Shown: positions 8,768 to 18,971, counted from the first letter of the stretch. The stretch: 42,465 nucleotides of DNA from Sphingobium sp. CECT 9361 (GCF_918741285.1 NZ_CAKKNC010000027.1:1-42465); one strand, 5' to 3'. Notes: a model not told the origin generated them from the letters alone. Numbers and translations are program-made.

Positions 8768-9778
8768 GTCATTCTCCACAATATTTAGGGAAATAGAGTC
8801 CGTTCACCGAGTCGCTGTCGACGTCCGGTGCTTGCACGGACTGTTGGGGAAGTCCACCCGTTCCTTAAGCCATTGTTTAGATATAAAATTGATTTTCGTC
8901 GGCCCGCTAAAACGGCGACTGACCTCGTGACGCGGGGGGGCGGTGCGGGCGGATATTCAGATGCCCGGCGGTGCCAGAGTATCGGAACGCAAAACGCGCA
9001 TTATTGGCTAGAAACGCCGCCGTCCGACCGTATCGACTTCAAACTATGGGCTATAGTACCGATAACTCAGCGCAAACATATTGACCCAAAAAACAGTCAG
9101 GGTGGCGGAACAAGGGCTCTACCCTTGCTCCCAAAATTCCAAGGTTCGCGTTGGCGCCTTGAGCTTGACCAACGATGGGTGCGTTATTCAAGATTGCAAG
9201 CCACGCGAATATGGCAAGACCGCACGTAACGCTATGTATGCGCCGGAAAGTGAGACCGCTTTTGCACCTGGCGTTCCGCATTTGGCAAATTTCTCCCTAG
9301 CCATTCGTGCAGCGCTTTGGCGCGACAGCCTTCAGGTGATAAGGATTTCTATCGAGAACAGCATTTCGGCACCTAGGAGCATGAGCGGCACAGCGCTGTG
9401 TTACAGATCGGCGCATACGGCAAGAGTCTGGAATATGGCCTGCCTGTTACTGGAATTGTGAGTGGCTTCCCAACCTAGTGGGACAAAATTTTCAATGCCG
9501 GCGGCCTCAATCAGCCTTGTCAAGGCTGGGTCGAGCGCCGTCAGCCATCCGCGCATATCAGGATTGTACCATTGGGCTCGCCCTGCACGGTGAAAATGCA
9601 GCCTCTGGCGGCCCATGTGCCACGCTATTCACACTCAGTACTTTTTTGTGCCTGCTCCAAAATGAAACTGCGTTCCCATTGGCTAGCCCTCTGAACCTTT
9701 TACCTTTGCAAAGTACATGGTACGACCCGGCTTGCCGTCAGCACCGTCTTAATAATTCAATCGATCCGGGGGGATTTC
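8768..9778. other. One-kilobase divergent intergenic region between two RTX genes
   Basis: Both flanking RTX genes are transcribed outward from this stretch, so it should hold both promoters. The short open frames inside have no recognisable protein character. I found no convincing promoter pair, operator palindrome or RNA gene. Its length and divergent layout leave room for shared control or for a decayed gene. Confidence 0.6.
8774..8777 (-). promoter_or_regulatory. Ribosome binding site deciding the RTX gene start
   Basis: GGAG on the minus strand lies six bases before the ATG at 8767. This selects that ATG over the in-frame GTG at 8779, which overlaps the site itself. Confidence 0.65.
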
Positions 9779-12700
9779 ATGGCTGCAGCCGTTAATGTTT
9801 TGGGTGAAGAGTTCCTCGTAAACACTACAGTCTCCGGCCCCCAGGGCGCGCCAACGATAACGACGCTTGCCAATGGAAACTTCCTGATAGCGTTTGGAAA
9901 TGGCGGCCAGTCCTCGTCCGCCCCGGGAGATACTTCTTCCGTTCTTGCTCAGATCCTAACACCAACTGGACAAAAAGTCGGAGGTGAACTCTGGATTGAT
10001 CAGTCCATAATCGGCAGTCAGTATCAGCCACATATCAGCCCCTTATCTGCAGGCGGATTTGTGGCAACTTGGCATGACGTTCGTGCGGTTGACGACGAGA
10101 ACTTCTCGTGGAGCTTTCGCAGCCGCGTTTTTGACGCCATCGGGCGGCAAACGGGGCCGGACATCGTGCTCGAAAATGCGCAAGACGGCGGACATGTAGC
10201 GAGCCTTGCGAACGGCAACTTTGTCCTTAGCTGGTCCGATATGGCTGGAGGAGGTCATGCCCAGCTATTTAGTTCGAGCGGTACGCCTTTGGGCCCAAGA
10301 AGTGATCTGGTCGGTGACCTTAACTGGGGAGTAGATGTTACAGCTCTAGCAGACGGCGGGTTTGTGACATCGACGATGCGCGTCAGTAATGGTGGCTGGA
10401 TAATAGAAGGACAAAAATTTAATCCTGCTGGACAGGCAGTAGGGTCAAGTTTCATCATCCGTAACGCTGGCGAACATGATGTGCTTGGGCATGCCACTGC
10501 GGCCACTAGCAACGGTGGTTTTGTGACCGTTTGGGCTGAGTTTGATCACGGACGCCAGGACATCAAGCTCCAGCTATTTGACGCCAATAGTGCTGCAGTC
10601 GGCACGCCAATTATAGCGAACCTTACGGACGAGACGTATAACGAGGAGCCCGAAGTCGCCGTTCTTGACGATGGAACGGTCCTTGTCACATGGCAGCGCT
10701 TCTCATATTACTATGACATCCGTGGCAACCAGATCAACAATGGTTCGGGCCTGACGGCGCAGCGCTTCAGCGAGAACGGCGTCAAGATTGGCAGTGAAAT
10801 CTGGATCGACGACACCAAGGTTACAAAATATACAACCAGCGCCGTTACAGCTGCTGCCCACGGGGGCTATGCCATAACCTGGACGGACAGCAGCGGCACG
10901 CTTGGGGACTCAGGTAGTGACGGTGCTGTAAAGGCACGCATATATGGCCCCAACAGCATCCCCCAGATCACGTCTGGCAATGGCGAACTCGCTTCCTATC
11001 AGGTGCGCGAAAATGTGAACGCAGTAGCGCGGGTTACTGCCGATGATGCCGACGCCAATGCCAAGCTCGCTTTCAAAATAACTGGCGGTAGTGACGCCTC
11101 ATTTTTCACGATCGATCCCACTACTGGAGCTCTGGCATTTAAGGCGCTACCTAACCTCGCTGACCCCACTCATAACGCGTTCTACGATCTAACTGTTCAA
11201 GTAAGCGACGGTTACGCCGCCGACCAACAGGCTATAAAGGTCCAGGTCATTCCGGCGACCGCTGGCGGCATTCAGTGGACCGGTACGGCAGGCGGCGACA
11301 CAATGGGAGGCACCGAATTTGACGATCTCCTTGATGGTGCTGGGGGCGATGACCTTTTATATGGCGGGCGAGGCAATGATCACCTTTTGGGAGGCGAGGG
11401 CAACGACAAATTAAGCGGTGGGGGAGAGCTTGATGTACTAAACGGCGGGAGTGGAGACGACACCTTCCTCGTGCGATCGACCTTAGAAACGATTGTAGAA
11501 GCAATTGGGCAGGGCAATGACACGATTGAGACGGACCTGAGCGGCTATGTTCTGCCGGACAACGTCGAGGATCTTCTATACACTGGCGTTGCGGCCTTCA
11601 ACGGAACCGGGAATTCTCTGCGCAACGCGCTTGCAGGAGGACGTGGGTCTGATCGCCTGGATGGCTTGGCTGGTGCGGACATTATGAAAGGCGGTGACGG
11701 GAACGACACCTATGTTGTCGATCATGCGGTTGACATCGTGTTCGAAATCGCCGGCCAAGGCACAGATCGAGTGCTTGCCAAGGTCAGTCACACATTGAGC
11801 GCCAATGTAGAGAATCTTACACTGACGTCCGGCGCATCGATCAACGGAACCGGCAATGCCCAGTCCAATATTATACTCGGCAATGGGGGTGTGAATTTCC
11901 TCAATGGGCGTGGCGGCGCTGACTCGCTCACCGGAGGGGCGAGCAATGACACCTTCATCTTTCAGCGTGGTGAAGCTGATAGCGATATCGTGACGGACTT
12001 CACGGGCGCTGCAACGGCAGGTGGCGACCTATTGAATTTTACCGGGTATGGCGCAGGGGCCTATTTGACGCACGTCGCCAATTCTGACCTTTACGAGATT
12101 CATGCCGGCACAGCTTATGGCGGTGCGACAGAAACAATCCGGCTCCTCGGCGTTACCAATCTTGGTGGAGGCGACTATCTGATCGACGGTCTTGCCGGAG
12201 GCGAATTGGGCGTCGACCATAGTGGAGATGACATCTATTTCGTGATCTCGCCCAACGATGCGGTCACAGAGAACCCAGGCGGCGGCTATGATACCGTCCA
12301 AACGACACTCACCAGCTATATCCTTGGCGAAAACGTAGAGGCACTTGTCTACACGGGAAGCAAAGCTTTCTCAGGAACTGGCAACGCTTTAAATAACTTG
12401 CTCGTAGGGTCCGCTGGCTCTGACCGGCTCGACGGAGGCGGGGGAACCGACACATTGAAAGGGGGATCGGGTAGCGACACCTACATTGTCGATAATCTCG
12501 GCGATGTCGTGATCGAGGGTGCCCATGACGGCTTAGACCGAGTGTTGGCGCAGGTCAGCTACATGCTGACCGACAATGTCGAAAACCTCACTCTGTCTAC
12601 CAGCAAAGCGATTAATGGTTCGGGCAATGCGCTTACTAATGTTATAGTCGGAAATGGCGGCATCAATATTATAGATGGACGCGGGGGCGCAGATAGGTTG

Positions 12701-12961
12701 ACCGGGGGCGCAGGCAACGACATTTTTATCTTTCAGCGCGGCGAAGCGAGTGGAGATACGGTCAGCGACTTTGCCGGAGCGGGAACAGTTGGCGGGGATC
12801 TGCTCAAGTTTGTAGGCTACGGCACAAATGCCTATCTAACGCATCAAGCAGGCTCGGACGTGTACCTTGTCCATGCAGCTGAGACATTTGATGGGGTCAT
12901 CGACACAATTCAGCTTGTTGGAGTCACCAATCTTGCTGCTGGTGACTATATCTTTGCCTAG
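9779..12961 (+). CDS. Large type I-secreted RTX protein, seven repeats plus duplicated C-terminal module
   Basis: A 1060-residue protein without a signal peptide. Residues 1-395 hold seven units with strands such as TLANGNFLIAF, SAGGFVATW, LANGNFVLSW, LADGGFVTS, SNGGFVTVW, LDDGTVLVTW and AHGGYAITW, interleaved with EFLVNT/ELWID strands. This is the same plan as the divergent neighbour. A cadherin-like domain spans about 400-495 (FFTIDPTTGALAF; YDLTVQVSDG). RTX nonapeptides follow at about 505-560 (GGRGNDHLLGGEGNDKL). After that a module of about 240 residues occurs twice in tandem (about 560-803 and 816-1060). Each copy runs from NVExLxYTG through GADxLTGGAxND, FIFQRGEA and TDF/SDF to a terminal VTNL..GDY(L/I). 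Only the second copy carries the true C-terminus, GDYIFA. GGGGGGA precedes the ATG. Export by the nearby T1SS is likely; an adhesin or matrix role is inference. Confidence 0.9.
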   Translation: MAAAVNVLGEEFLVNTTVSGPQGAPTITTLANGNFLIAFGNGGQSSSAPGDTSSVLAQILTPTGQKVGGELWIDQSIIGSQYQPHISPLSAGGFVATWHDVRAVDDENFSWSFRSRVFDAIGRQTGPDIVLENAQDGGHVASLANGNFVLSWSDMAGGGHAQLFSSSGTPLGPRSDLVGDLNWGVDVTALADGGFVTSTMRVSNGGWIIEGQKFNPAGQAVGSSFIIRNAGEHDVLGHATAATSNGGFVTVWAEFDHGRQDIKLQLFDANSAAVGTPIIANLTDETYNEEPEVAVLDDGTVLVTWQRFSYYYDIRGNQINNGSGLTAQRFSENGVKIGSEIWIDDTKVTKYTTSAVTAAAHGGYAITWTDSSGTLGDSGSDGAVKARIYGPNSIPQITSGNGELASYQVRENVNAVARVTADDADANAKLAFKITGGSDASFFTIDPTTGALAFKALPNLADPTHNAFYDLTVQVSDGYAADQQAIKVQVIPATAGGIQWTGTAGGDTMGGTEFDDLLDGAGGDDLLYGGRGNDHLLGGEGNDKLSGGGELDVLNGGSGDDTFLVRSTLETIVEAIGQGNDTIETDLSGYVLPDNVEDLLYTGVAAFNGTGNSLRNALAGGRGSDRLDGLAGADIMKGGDGNDTYVVDHAVDIVFEIAGQGTDRVLAKVSHTLSANVENLTLTSGASINGTGNAQSNIILGNGGVNFLNGRGGADSLTGGASNDTFIFQRGEADSDIVTDFTGAATAGGDLLNFTGYGAGAYLTHVANSDLYEIHAGTAYGGATETIRLLGVTNLGGGDYLIDGLAGGELGVDHSGDDIYFVISPNDAVTENPGGGYDTVQTTLTSYILGENVEALVYTGSKAFSGTGNALNNLLVGSAGSDRLDGGGGTDTLKGGSGSDTYIVDNLGDVVIEGAHDGLDRVLAQVSYMLTDNVENLTLSTSKAINGSGNALTNVIVGNGGINIIDGRGGADRLTGGAGNDIFIFQRGEASGDTVSDFAGAGTVGGDLLKFVGYGTNAYLTHQAGSDVYLVHAAETFDGVIDTIQLVGVTNLAAGDYIFA

Positions 12962-13059
12962 ACTTATGCTGGTCACTAACTCCCCCACCAACCTGAAACG
13001 TAAATGTCTACTGGAAGGGGCATTTGGTACGCTTTAACGGCCAACCCAGTGTCCCCTGA

Positions 13060-13992
13060 TCATGCCGCAGGTGTATGGACGGCCAGGCGGTGTTCGGCAC
13101 TATTGCCCCGACCCTCGCTATCGACCGACAGAGAATAGCGATGCGCTGCAGCACTGGAATGGCAACTGGCAGTTCGTCGGCGAGATTGGGGAGCGTGCGC
13201 CGGACTGGAGAAAGTTCCGAAAGAGACGCAATACAAACAGATTGCTCCCCGTGCTATACATGGAGACAACAACGCGGAAACGTTAGAGGAATCGCGTATG
13301 GCGGCGACCCTTTCCTTGGATCCACCTCTTCATGTCCAAACGGTTATTCCGCGACACTATGACACACTTGATACATATGATGAGATCCCTGCGGTTGCTG
13401 TTGGTGCGGTAGCGACCGGCCTAGATGACGGTTCTAGTTACGCTGTAGCCATGGGACCTCGACGGCGACGGCGATTATGAGGATCTCTTCCAACCAGAGT
13501 TTGGGAGCAAAACCGTTCTGTCGCAGTCGCAGATCGATGCACTTGGCTGCAATGTATCAGGTGCTCGCAACGTATCTGCCCTTGTGAGTGTGAGTGTGAG
13601 CGGCAGCGACGGCGAACGCCACATAAACGCCAAGATAGTCCTCAACACTGCGCCTGTCGGTATGCGCCGGTGGAGATGACGTCATCTCCGGCGGTGTTGG
13701 GAAGGACTCATTAACCGGGGGAAGCGGCTCCGACCAATTTACATCTGCTGCAGGCGACAGCAAGGAGGGCGGCGCCAGTCGGGACATTGTCACTGACTTT
13801 CAAAGCTGCGTTGATACGTTGGATCTATCTGCTCTAGACATCAGGGACTTCGATGCTCAGGTCAGCTACAAGGCAATCGGAAGTGGCCTGGTCGTCTACG
13901 TGGATACAAATCACAACGGGTCCGACTATTCGGATTTTGGCGTGCAGCTGACTGTGGTCAAGGCACTTCACGACGCGGGCTTTCTGATCTGA
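13060..13992 (+). pseudogene. Decayed RTX / calcium-binding secreted protein gene
   Basis: Protein-like segments continue across three frames with stops between them. Around 13298-13445 a frame reads YDTLDTYDEIPAVAVGAV. From about 13450 a second frame gives the calcium-loop-like DLDGDGDYEDLFQPEFGS and runs to a stop near 13679. From about 13668 the third frame gives RTX sequence GGDDVISGGVGKDSLTGG, then DIVTDFQSCVDTLDLSALDI and GSGLVVYVDTNHNGSDYSDF, ending GFLI at the TGA 13990-13992. That C-terminus matches those of the RTX genes at 6833 and 27011 almost position for position. Upstream fragments such as NSDALQHWNGNWQFVGEI hint at a longer parent protein. At least two frameshifts are needed, so a sequencing error alone is unlikely. 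It lies 100 bases after the intact RTX gene. Confidence 0.75.
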
Positions 13993-14687
13993 CGTCGAAT
14001 GGTGGATAGCTGGAATGGCATTCCCTGGCTACCAAGCAAGCCGGGCCAGCTTGGGCTGGAGCGCACAGCGGCTAGCGGCTGCTTGACGACTTTAAGTAGG
14101 GTGTGGGAACTCCTGCTTGCGGGCTGCCGCATGGACCGGTCATATTTCGTGCAGGCATAGGGCGCCCTTCAGCGCGAGCGCCGTTTCATCATTGTCATGC
14201 AATAGATTGTCCTCGTCTGCCGGCGCGCGTGCCGATAAACAAAATAGGTGTCGCTAAGCGAGTGGTTCTTCCGATTGCGCCTTCAGCAGCATCGTCGTTG
14301 CAGATCGCTCCTGACTGCGTGACCTTAGGAAGTCAGGAACGTGCATTGGTTGAACTCTGACCCTTCAAGCTTGGTGCCCGCAAAACGGAACGGGCAATCT
14401 TGATGCCACTATGTTTTTTTTGCGAAGCACTGCCGTCGCCCGACTGCCCCCAGGGCTTAGACCGATCGTCGCTTTGGACGATTTTTTGCCGTCTTGCAGC
14501 TTGGCAGAATGCCAATCAGCGCCCCACCTGGATGGTTTAGCGCCGACGCCTACACTTCAGGTGAGTCGCGACGCACGAATAGCCGCAGCCACTAGCACAG
14601 GCTGCAAGCAGTTAGGACGCAAGCCCGGTGCCATCTAGATGCCCCTGCGCGAGTCATACGGCATCAGGTGAGAACGCTGCCCGGTAA
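13993..14687. other. Gap between RTX pseudogene and T1SS operon, no gene
   Basis: About 700 bases between the end of the decayed RTX gene and the 3' end of the leftward T1SS operon. Short frames on both strands lack recognisable motifs. No tRNA, terminator or repeat could be supported. Confidence 0.55.
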
Positions 14688-16022
14688 TTAGTCGTGTCGA
14701 AACGCCCGCTCAAACTGATCACGCAGCGGCTTCATGATGTAATTGAGCATGGTCCGTGAACCTGTCTGGATGAAGACTTCCGCGGGCATGCCCGGTTTGA
14801 GCTTGAGATTGCCAAGTTTGGCGCTTTCCCCCGGTTCGATGGTCACAAGCACTTTATAGAATGAAATGCCGGTACGCTCGTCCGAAATGCGATCGGCGGA
14901 CACCGTATCGACTGCGCCGTCGATTTCCGGCGTCGTTTGGGCATTGAAGGCAGAAAGCCGGAGTCGAACGGGCTGGCCCGCTGTGACTTGATCTATGTCC
15001 GACGGCGAGACACGCGCCGTTACAATAAGACGATCGCCCTTGGGGACAACTTCCATGATCGTGACATTGGGAGGGACCACCCCGCCAATCGTGGTATAAG
15101 CCAGCTTGTCGATGGTACCATCGACAGGCGAGCGAATGTCGTTGCGCTGATTGGTATCGCTGGCAGCGATACTGCGTTGCCGCATTTCACCCAGCTTGGC
15201 CTGCACATCGCTCAAATCAGTCGATGCCTGAGTTCTGAAATTCTGCCAAAGCGCTACAGATTGCTGACGCACCTCGGCAATCTTAGCGCGGGTCTGGGCA
15301 ATCTGCGTCTGCGCTGTCGCTATATTCCCCTTAAGTTCGATCGCCGATCGTTCAATCTGGCTCACGCGCTGAAGCGTCGTGTACCCCTTTTTCCACAATT
15401 CTCGTGCTGCTACGAGTTCCTGCTGAATGAACACGGTCTGCTCGCGCAACGCCGAAATCTGTGCGCGATATCCCTCGGTTTCCGCGTTCAACTGGGCGAC
15501 CCGCTGGGTGAGTTCACGATCCTGACTGGTGACAGCCTCGCGCCGCAAGCTGAAGACCCGCTGTTCCTCCCGCATCAGCAGTCCCGCGCGCGAGGTTGCC
15601 GGCGCGCCGGCCAGCTGTGGTGGAAACTGCAACTGCGAGGACGCATCTCTTTCAGCAGTAAGACGGGCTTCGCGCGCCAGCAGCTGCTCTACGCTTTCGC
15701 TCGATATGGCGGCATTGGCGCCAGATACGGTCGCATCCAGCTGCATAAGCAGCTGACCCTTTTTGACAGGAGAGCCATCCTTCACGAACAAGGAAGAAAT
15801 AACGCCGCCGCTGGGGTGGCCCAGGCGCTTGATCTGGCTCTCAACACTGACTTCTCCGCCAGCAACCACGGCGCCCGTAATGGGGATGGTCGCTGCAAGG
15901 CCGCCCAATCCAAACACCAGCGCACCCGCTAACATCATGCCCGAACGGAGGTTCCGATCAAGCTTCTCTTCGGGCGGCGCAGAGACGAGAGAGGCTGAGG
16001 GAATGACCTGCAATTTACTCAT
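14688..16022 (-). CDS. T1SS membrane-fusion (HlyD-family) adaptor
   Basis: A 444-residue periplasmic adaptor that links the inner-membrane ABC exporter to the TolC channel. A short cytoplasmic N-terminus is followed by one membrane helix at about 28-50 (MMLAGALVFGLGGLAATIPI). The biotinyl-lipoyl-like half motif comes next (IKRLGHPSGGVISSLFVKDG, about 64-83, then KGQLLMQLDA). A long coiled-coil region spans about 120-290, rich in Arg, Glu and Gln. The second lipoyl half and beta domain follow (RSPVDGTIDKLAYTTIGGVV, about 303-322). The C-terminal VFIQTGSRTMLNYIMKPLRD is diagnostic of the PrtE/HlyD type. Its ATG overlaps the stop of the upstream exporter gene (ATGA, 16019-16022), so the two are coupled. 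Length is normal for the family. Likely cargo are the RTX proteins on either side. Confidence 0.95.
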   Translation of the reverse strand: MSKLQVIPSASLVSAPPEEKLDRNLRSGMMLAGALVFGLGGLAATIPITGAVVAGGEVSVESQIKRLGHPSGGVISSLFVKDGSPVKKGQLLMQLDATVSGANAAISSESVEQLLAREARLTAERDASSQLQFPPQLAGAPATSRAGLLMREEQRVFSLRREAVTSQDRELTQRVAQLNAETEGYRAQISALREQTVFIQQELVAARELWKKGYTTLQRVSQIERSAIELKGNIATAQTQIAQTRAKIAEVRQQSVALWQNFRTQASTDLSDVQAKLGEMRQRSIAASDTNQRNDIRSPVDGTIDKLAYTTIGGVVPPNVTIMEVVPKGDRLIVTARVSPSDIDQVTAGQPVRLRLSAFNAQTTPEIDGAVDTVSADRISDERTGISFYKVLVTIEPGESAKLGNLKLKPGMPAEVFIQTGSRTMLNYIMKPLRDQFERAFRHD

Positions 16023-17812
16023 ACGGACTGGACTTTGCGACTTGGGGTGTTGGATGTTACGGATCGTGAGGGCGCTGCCTCATTAGGTGGTGCTTGATCC
16101 TCCGTTACCGGCGGCGTTGGCTGGGTTTCCGGTCCCGGCAGCGCAATCTTGAGCCGCTCCAGCACTTGATCGCGGGGGCCAAACAGTTGGGGCCGCCCGT
16201 CCGAGACGAACAGAATATGCGTGGTGGCTGCCAGCACCGAGGCCCGATGCGCGGAAACCAGCACGATCGCTCCGCGGGCAGCCGCCTTTTGAATTGCGTC
16301 GATAAGGGCAATCTCGCCATTGGTGTCGAGATTGGAATTGGGTTCGTCGAGCACGATCAGGAAGGGATCACCGTACAAGGCTCTGGCAAGCGCGATACGC
16401 TGGCGTTGGCCTGCGGAAAGATTGCTGCCGTCCTGGCCGATCCGGGTGTCATATCCTTGTGGAAGCGCAGCGACAAGTTCATGTGCATTGGCCGCTGTTG
16501 CTGCCGCAATGATCGCGCTAGCGACAGGATTCTCTTCGAAGCGCGCAATGTTTTGCGCAATCGTTCCGTCAAAGAGCTCCGCGTCCTGAGGTACATAGCC
16601 TATGTGCCGTCCGATATCCTCGGCGGCCCACTGGTCGAGCGCCGAGCTGTCCAGTCGCACGCTGCCGCGCGCGGGTAGCCATACGCCTGTAAGGGCGCGG
16701 GCCAGCGACGTCTTTCCCGATCCGCTCGGTCCGATAATGCCCAGAACCTGGCCCGCCTTGAGCGCAAAGGTCACGTCACTGATCGCGGCTTTGTTCGAGC
16801 CAGGGGGCACAGCTGTCAAATTTTCGACGGACAACGACTTGCTGGGTGCCGGTAGCGGCATGACATCGCGCTCAGAACCGATCGCTTCGATGATGAGCTG
16901 CAAACGGTTCCACGCCTGACGACTGGATACAAACCCAGACCAGTGCGCAATGACCTGCTCTACCGGCGCAAGCGCGCGGGAGCTCAAAATCGAACTGGCA
17001 ATGATGATGCCTCCCGACGCCTGATCGGTAATCACAAGCGCCGCGCCCGTTGCAAGCATCAGCGATTGCAAGAGCATGCGAAATGTCTTGCTGATGGAAC
17101 TCATGCTTCCGCCTACTCTGGCAAGCTGGTCGCTTGCGTCGAGCGCCCGTTGGGACGAAGTGTTCCAGATCGCGCTTATGCGTTTCTCCATCCCCAATGC
17201 GTAAATGACTTCCGCATTGCGCCGACTGGCCGTCGCTATGCCGTAGCGAGCCGAACCGGCCGCTGATGACTGTATCGAGGGGGCCTTTGTCATCTTGTTG
17301 GTGAAGTAGGTCAGGACGACCAGGATGATGACACCCGCTGTGGCCAGAAGGCCAAGCAGCACATGAAAGATATAAAGAATGGCCAGAAACAGGACGACCC
17401 ATGGTAAATCGAGCAACGCGAAGGGGCCAAGGCCGGAAAAGAAGGTTCTTATCTGATCCAGATCGCGAACCGGCTGCATCCCGTCAGCGCTTTTTGCCCT
17501 TCGCAGATCGTGTCGCACGATAAGGTGAAACACCTGGTCGGCAAGTCTGCGGTCAATAATCGCGCCAAACTGGAAAATGGCCCGCGACCGGACAAGATCC
17601 AGAAGGGCCTGAAAAATATAGACGACCGTGATCATTACAAGCAAACCGACCAATGTCGGAACGCTGCGACTGGGTATGACCTCATCGTAGACGAGCAGCA
17701 TGAAAAAAGAGCCGCCCAGCATTAGCACATTGAGAACTGCGCTTAAGATGCCCACGCGAATGAGCGCGGAGCGAAACTCTTGTCGTAACAGATATGCCAT
17801 GCCCTTAACCAT
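16019..17812 (-). CDS. T1SS ABC exporter (PrtD-type permease/ATPase)
   Basis: A 597-residue fused permease-ATPase that energises one-step export of RTX proteins. The N-terminal half has the expected hydrophobic helices (VLNVLMLGGSFFMLLVYDEV; LVGLLVMITVVYIFQALLDL; WVVLFLAILYIFHVLLGLLA). There is no C39 peptidase-like domain, which fits the PrtD class. The ATPase half has Walker A GPSGSGKTS (about 361-369), a Q-loop at YVPQDAELF, signature LSAGQRQRIALARAL (from about 465), Walker B FLIVLDEP (about 484-491) and the switch His in VSAHR. A proline-rich tail of about 40 residues follows. GAGG lies just upstream of the ATG at 17812, preferred over the GTG at 17821 and the ATG at 17800. It is the first gene of a two-gene operon with the adaptor. 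Confidence 0.95.
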   Translation of the reverse strand: MVKGMAYLLRQEFRSALIRVGILSAVLNVLMLGGSFFMLLVYDEVIPSRSVPTLVGLLVMITVVYIFQALLDLVRSRAIFQFGAIIDRRLADQVFHLIVRHDLRRAKSADGMQPVRDLDQIRTFFSGLGPFALLDLPWVVLFLAILYIFHVLLGLLATAGVIILVVLTYFTNKMTKAPSIQSSAAGSARYGIATASRRNAEVIYALGMEKRISAIWNTSSQRALDASDQLARVGGSMSSISKTFRMLLQSLMLATGAALVITDQASGGIIIASSILSSRALAPVEQVIAHWSGFVSSRQAWNRLQLIIEAIGSERDVMPLPAPSKSLSVENLTAVPPGSNKAAISDVTFALKAGQVLGIIGPSGSGKTSLARALTGVWLPARGSVRLDSSALDQWAAEDIGRHIGYVPQDAELFDGTIAQNIARFEENPVASAIIAAATAANAHELVAALPQGYDTRIGQDGSNLSAGQRQRIALARALYGDPFLIVLDEPNSNLDTNGEIALIDAIQKAAARGAIVLVSAHRASVLAATTHILFVSDGRPQLFGPRDQVLERLKIALPGPETQPTPPVTEDQAPPNEAAPSRSVTSNTPSRKVQSV

Positions 17813-18119
17813 AATCCTCACGCAGACTGACCGCCCCGGCGAGAAAGCATGGCCAGGAATTGGGTGGATCTAAGGCTGCTCTCTATACCAGCTTGGTTAA
17901 CAATCTAGCATTCGCCGTCCCGCAAATCCACCTTCCCGGCGTATTTGTGTACAGCGCTGATGTGAAGGCTTGCGTAACATGGCTTTTTGCCGCGCCAGCG
18001 CCGAAATTGGAAGCAAATCGATTCAAGGCTATCAACCGGGCAAGGGCAAGCCCTCCAAGCGTGGTCGCCGGCAGTTCCAAACAGGCATATGTGTACCCTG
18101 TGCCATGCGTGAAGGGCTG
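17813..18119. other. Region upstream of the T1SS operon
   Basis: About 300 bases between the exporter start and the stop of the next leftward gene. It may carry the T1SS promoter, or the genes may be read through. No clear promoter motif or terminator was seen. Confidence 0.5.
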
Positions 18120-18971
18120 TTACCCGCTTCGAGACCGCTGGGTTTGCGGCTCACAAAGCCGGGCACGCTGCCATAGGTCGTAAGCAGCGTCATAGGCGCG
18201 ATCGATGATTTCCGTCGTAAAGGCGAGCGCCGGCTTATCGCACGCCAGCAGAGGCGCAGAAGGGAAGGGTCCATAATTCGCCCAGGCGCGTATCTTCGCC
18301 TGGACATGAATGTGGCGACGCCGGGGCCATTGGGCAATGACAAGAGTCCGCGTCTGGGCGTTCCACCCTTTGCTACTGTGCGGCGCAACACAGTTGTCGC
18401 CCGTGTCGGACAACTCTTCCCGGACCTCAACTCTTTTCCCGTTGAGCTGGAGGACTCCGATCTTGGGAGGGCAATCCTGAGGGACCGCCGCATATGGCGC
18501 GAGCCCCAGTCCGGTCCCATAGGCTGAAAGTTGATGAAGAAGGAATAGTTTGGGATCGCCATCCCCATAAGGCGCCATGTCGCATAGCATCTCCTGAACA
18601 TCTTGCGCGAACCTGCCCAGAAGCATCTGGTGGGCCTTGCTCGAGAAGCTCTGGCGATCGGCGGCGAAGGGGAACAATATGCTGTCCGCAGGATCGTGGC
18701 CGTTGGCATAGACCAGACTGCGTGCAAGCGCATGCATCCCTTCGACCGCGTTTCGGATCGCGTCGCCAAGAGACAAGGCCAAATCGCCTGGAATCTCCGG
18801 AAAGACGGCTACATATCTGTCGAAGTTTTGTCGCATGTCGCTTTGGTACGTTCTGGGGTCGCCGATACTTGAGAACCATGACCGCTCACGGGACGCAAAA
18901 TCTTCCAGGCAGGCACGTGCTTGCCCGAACTTGTCTTCCCACGTTTTTATCTGCTGAACTTTGTCGAACAT
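18120..18971 (-). CDS. Unknown protein, 283 residues
   Basis: I recognise no family. The sequence looks like a real soluble protein. A helical, charged N-terminus (MFDKVQQIKTWEDKFGQARA) is followed by a middle segment with many hydrophobics and aromatic residues (LFLLHQLSAYGTGLGLAPYA). A region with beta character (GVLQLNGKRVEVREEL; RTLVIAQWPRRRHIHVQAKI) leads to a helical C-terminus (TTEIIDRAYDAAYDLWQRA). There is no signal peptide and no membrane helix. No good ribosome binding site precedes the ATG at 18971. It is on the same strand as, and upstream of, the T1SS exporter-adaptor pair, so a role linked to secretion is possible but unproven. Confidence 0.7.
   Translation of the reverse strand: MFDKVQQIKTWEDKFGQARACLEDFASRERSWFSSIGDPRTYQSDMRQNFDRYVAVFPEIPGDLALSLGDAIRNAVEGMHALARSLVYANGHDPADSILFPFAADRQSFSSKAHQMLLGRFAQDVQEMLCDMAPYGDGDPKLFLLHQLSAYGTGLGLAPYAAVPQDCPPKIGVLQLNGKRVEVREELSDTGDNCVAPHSSKGWNAQTRTLVIAQWPRRRHIHVQAKIRAWANYGPFPSAPLLACDKPALAFTTEIIDRAYDAAYDLWQRARLCEPQTQRSRSG

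Noticed and set aside
14937..15932. Long plus-strand open frame opposite the T1SS adaptor
   Set aside because: It is fully antisense to a secure HlyD-family gene and has no protein-like features of its own.
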